From NCBI GenBank assembly GCA_036571765.1, contig BROE01000007.1, forward strand, positions 7,687,796 to 7,751,795: a DNA stretch of 64,000 bases, given 5' to 3'. The translations under genes were made by a program, and so were the position numbers. Within the stretch, counting starts at the first letter, position 1. Every line of letters starts with the position of its first letter. Source of the stretch: Plecoglossus altivelis. Taxonomy: Eukaryota; Chordata; Actinopteri; Osmeriformes; Plecoglossidae. Under the pieces are notes generated by a model that made no database searches, was not told the DNA's origin, and saw only the letters and a program-made list of their open reading frames with translations. Shown piece by piece: positions 61,959-64,000 of this stretch.

Positions 61959-62379
61959 CGCCTGCCACACACCCATCCTTCCTCTGGTTCTCCATTTGTG
62001 AATTTAAACAGGAGAGAAATTCATTTCTCCACCTCAGTGATCTCACTGGGGAGAACAGGGGGAGGAGGAGGAAGAGAAGGAACAGAGAGGAGAAGGTGGA
62101 GAGGAAGAAAAGGTGGAGAGGAGAATGACTAAGGTGAATAAGGCAACACAAAGCAGGAGGGAAACAGCAAAAGCAATAGAAGGTGTTTGGGGGGCGAGCA
62201 TGAAAACAAAGGCAAGAAAAGAAAGGAGAGAAGGGCAGAAGAAAAGAAAGTGTGGAGGTTGTGTCTAGAAAGGTCCCCCTCCTATTGTTCTGTGTATGCA
62301 CACTGTCCAATATGCAAAAGCAAACTCAGCTAACTGAGTCAACACACTGACAGTGTTCCAGGGGTTCCTGTGGCCCAGT

Positions 62380-62460
62380 GACACACACATGCGCATTCAC
62401 GCACATAAACGTACGTTTACACATGCAAACACACATTCACACACACACATACACACACCC
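62380..62460. repeat. CA repeats, interrupted
   Basis: CACACATGCGCATTCACGC and later CA runs. Confidence 0.85.
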
Positions 62461-62717
62461 TTGGAGCTTTTGAAGCCTGATAGGGAGGCTGTTTGGCAGT
62501 CTGCTATCATGGTCACCAGGAGTCCTAAACTTTATCTGAATTAAGGGAAGTAAAGCGACAAGGAGGAAAGGGGATGAGAGGATAGGAGATGAGATGAGAG
62601 AAAGGAAAGGAGAGAAGGAGAGAGAGCTATATGGGGCTTATTGTTCTCTCATTAGCTACAATGGAGAGCTGGGTGTTTGATCAAAGACCTTCCTGATGGC
62701 CTGCGTGAAGCTGTCAC

Positions 62718-62736
62718 ACACGCGCACGCACGCTTG

Positions 62737-62769
<33 letters not shown>

Positions 62770-62792
62770 ACACAGACACACGCAAGCACACA
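62718..62792. repeat. (CA)n microsatellite
   Basis: The pure run at about 62736-62764 is flanked by CAGACACA and ACGC modules. Confidence 0.94.
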
Positions 62793-63091
62793 ACCACTGC
62801 TTCTGTTGTCTGAAGGGAAAGAGGTGGAGGGTGGAGAGAGAGGGAGCGGAGAGGGCGCGAAAGAAACGGAGCATATGCCTTTGGCTCGCTCGCTCCCTGT
62901 TCATTCCCCTTCGCCCTGTCTCTCCCCCCTCTACTAATCACACCATCCAAATGGAACAAGGGACCAGGAGCACATCTGCACTACACCTCCACTACACCTC
63001 CGCCACGCAACGCATCCCTCGTTACCCACCTCCTCCCTCCCTGTCGTCTCCTCTCTGCTCCCTCCCCCGCTCCCCTCCTCCCTGCCTGCAG

Positions 63092-63133
63092 TCCCCTAGC
63101 CCTCCTTTAATCAATCCATCCTGGAGGAGAGAG
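63092..63133 (+). other. Exon-like 42-bp segment
   Basis: A strong acceptor (CTCCTCCCTGCCTGCAG) and a donor GAGAGAG|GTAATG enclose 14 codons, SPSPPLINPSWRRE, phase 0 at both ends. It would be in phase with the exon at 53634-53744. Too short to trust alone. Confidence 0.22.
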
Positions 63134-63375
63134 GTAATGTGCACACCCCTGCGCCTGCTTTAGGAAATGAGAGAAGGGAGGAGAAAACCCTGATGAGGTG
63201 AAGGAAAAGGAGGTGGGGAGAGAGGGATGGAGGGACAGATTCATCCCTGCTCGTTCCATTCAGAGGGAATACGCTGATCCAGACAGAATCTCTCCACTCA
63301 GGGAGCTGAGGGAAGACAATGGGCACACACACACAGCAACAGACAGAGAGATTTAGTGTGTGCGTGCATCGGCGC

Positions 63376-63425
63376 CTGTGTGAGTGTGTCTGTGTGTGTG
63401 TGTGTGTGTGTGAAAAAGAGAGAGC
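63376..63425. repeat. (GT)n microsatellite
   Basis: GT run followed by GAAAAAGAGAGAG. Confidence 0.92.
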
Positions 63426-63515
63426 ACAGTTGGCCTTTTCCCTATTATTAATTATGACAGTGTCTCAGCCAGAGGTCAATTACCATAAATCACATCTAGA
63501 ATAATATACCATCAC
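63426..63515. promoter_or_regulatory. Candidate conserved noncoding element
   Basis: CCCTATTATTAATTATGACA, GAGGTCAATTACCATAAATC and TAGAATAATATACC. Confidence 0.35.
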
Positions 63516-63519
63516 ACCT

Positions 63520-63735
63520 CCTTTCCTCTCCTCATGTCTCCTCTCCTTCCTCGCTCTCTCCTCTCCTTCCTTGCTCCCTCCTCTTCAGCACTACTCTCAT
63601 CTCCTCCAATCTCTTCGCCTCTCCTCTGCTTTCCTCTCTGAACACTTGGTGGTATACGCCCCTCTTCTCTCCACCCTCTTTTCTCTGTTCTTTCTCTCTT
63701 CTCTCTCCTCTCTTGGTGACCACTCTTGGCGATCT
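63520..63735. repeat. CT-rich low-complexity sequence
   Basis: CTCCTCTCCTTCCTCGCTCT-type pyrimidine sequence. Confidence 0.8.
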
Positions 63736-64000
63736 CAAAGTATCTCATTTCATTTCTGAATTCATTACCGAGGCCCTCTCATAATTCTGTCTTCCAGTAG
63801 ATAAAGTGATGAAATGATAAAGCGATGAAATGATAGTCATAGCTGGGGGTTAGAGGTGGCCAAGGCAGCTTTAAGGCCCTGATAACAGAGGTTGAAGTCG
63901 ATTAGCACTAGAATAAAAAGACTATCGCTCCGTCCTGCGACGAGCTAATCAGGACTGCTGGAACACACCAATAAAGATGGCCAGATAAGCCAGAGCAAAA
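63736..64000. promoter_or_regulatory. Candidate conserved noncoding element, cut by window end
   Basis: Unique: TCTGAATTCATTACCGAGG, a 16-bp tandem AAAG(T/C)GATGAAATGAT at 63803-63834, GAAGTCGATTAGCACTAGAA, CGAGCTAATCAGGACTG and CCAATAAAGATGG. Confidence 0.38.

Noticed and set aside
1..64000. Transposable elements (Tc1-like, SINE, LINE, hAT)
   Set aside because: I looked for terminal inverted repeats, poly(A) tails with target duplications, and transposase or reverse-transcriptase motifs and saw none clearly. A repeat-library search could still find decayed copies.
1..64000. tRNA, rRNA and snRNA genes
   Set aside because: No A/B-box pairs or recognisable conserved RNA cores were seen.

Overview
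This is non-bacterial, vertebrate-type genomic DNA. It has no long gene-like reading frames, very dense (CA/GT)n and (GA/CT)n microsatellites, many minisatellites, and islands of unique AT-rich sequence full of homeodomain, POU and CRE-like sites. The mixture most resembles a ray-finned fish genome; that is inference from sequence style, not a species call. There is one assembly gap of 632 N at 33099-33730. I saw no tRNA, rRNA, CRISPR array, prokaryotic gene or recognisable transposase.

Layout. 1-11.5 kb: microsatellites, a 28-bp CA-type minisatellite, 30-bp, 9-bp and 32-bp tandem repeats, a long CA minisatellite broken by a G-rich island, and regulatory-looking elements near 0.2, 1.7-1.9, 5.0 and 5.5 kb. 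11.6-12.3 kb: a GC-rich promoter-like block and a candidate first coding exon on the minus strand. 12.8-31 kb: regulatory-looking islands (12.9, 17.0, 21.9, 23.1-23.4, 24.4, 26.4, 30.3 kb) between simple repeats, 37-bp and 35-bp tandem repeats at 15.7-16.1 kb, and a possible plus-strand micro-exon at 16.64 kb. 31.6-33.1 kb: a second promoter-like block, plus-strand, running into the gap. 34-38.5 kb: CT and CA arrays with AT-rich islands at 36.1, 36.6 and 37.5-38.2 kb. 38.6-42.2 kb: open minus-strand segments with splice-like borders; the best (38994-39115) reads as part of an ARM repeat. 42.9-47.9 kb: minisatellites, poly-C and poly-G tracts and a candidate plus-strand exon at 46316-46377. 48-64 kb: a phase-compatible candidate plus-strand exon at 53634-53744, a perfect 105-bp duplication (51446 and 52770), more repeats, and regulatory-looking islands at 54.4, 58.7, 60.2, 61.8 and 63.4-64 kb.

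Interpretation. Most of the window looks like long introns or intergenic DNA around one or more developmental genes. No complete gene can be assembled here. Every exon call rests on splice signals, an open frame and phase alone, so gene identities are left open. I found no new multi-gene system. The points most worth checking are the 105-bp templated duplication, the ARM-like minus-strand exon cluster, the phase-compatible plus-strand exon pair and the clustered regulatory islands.
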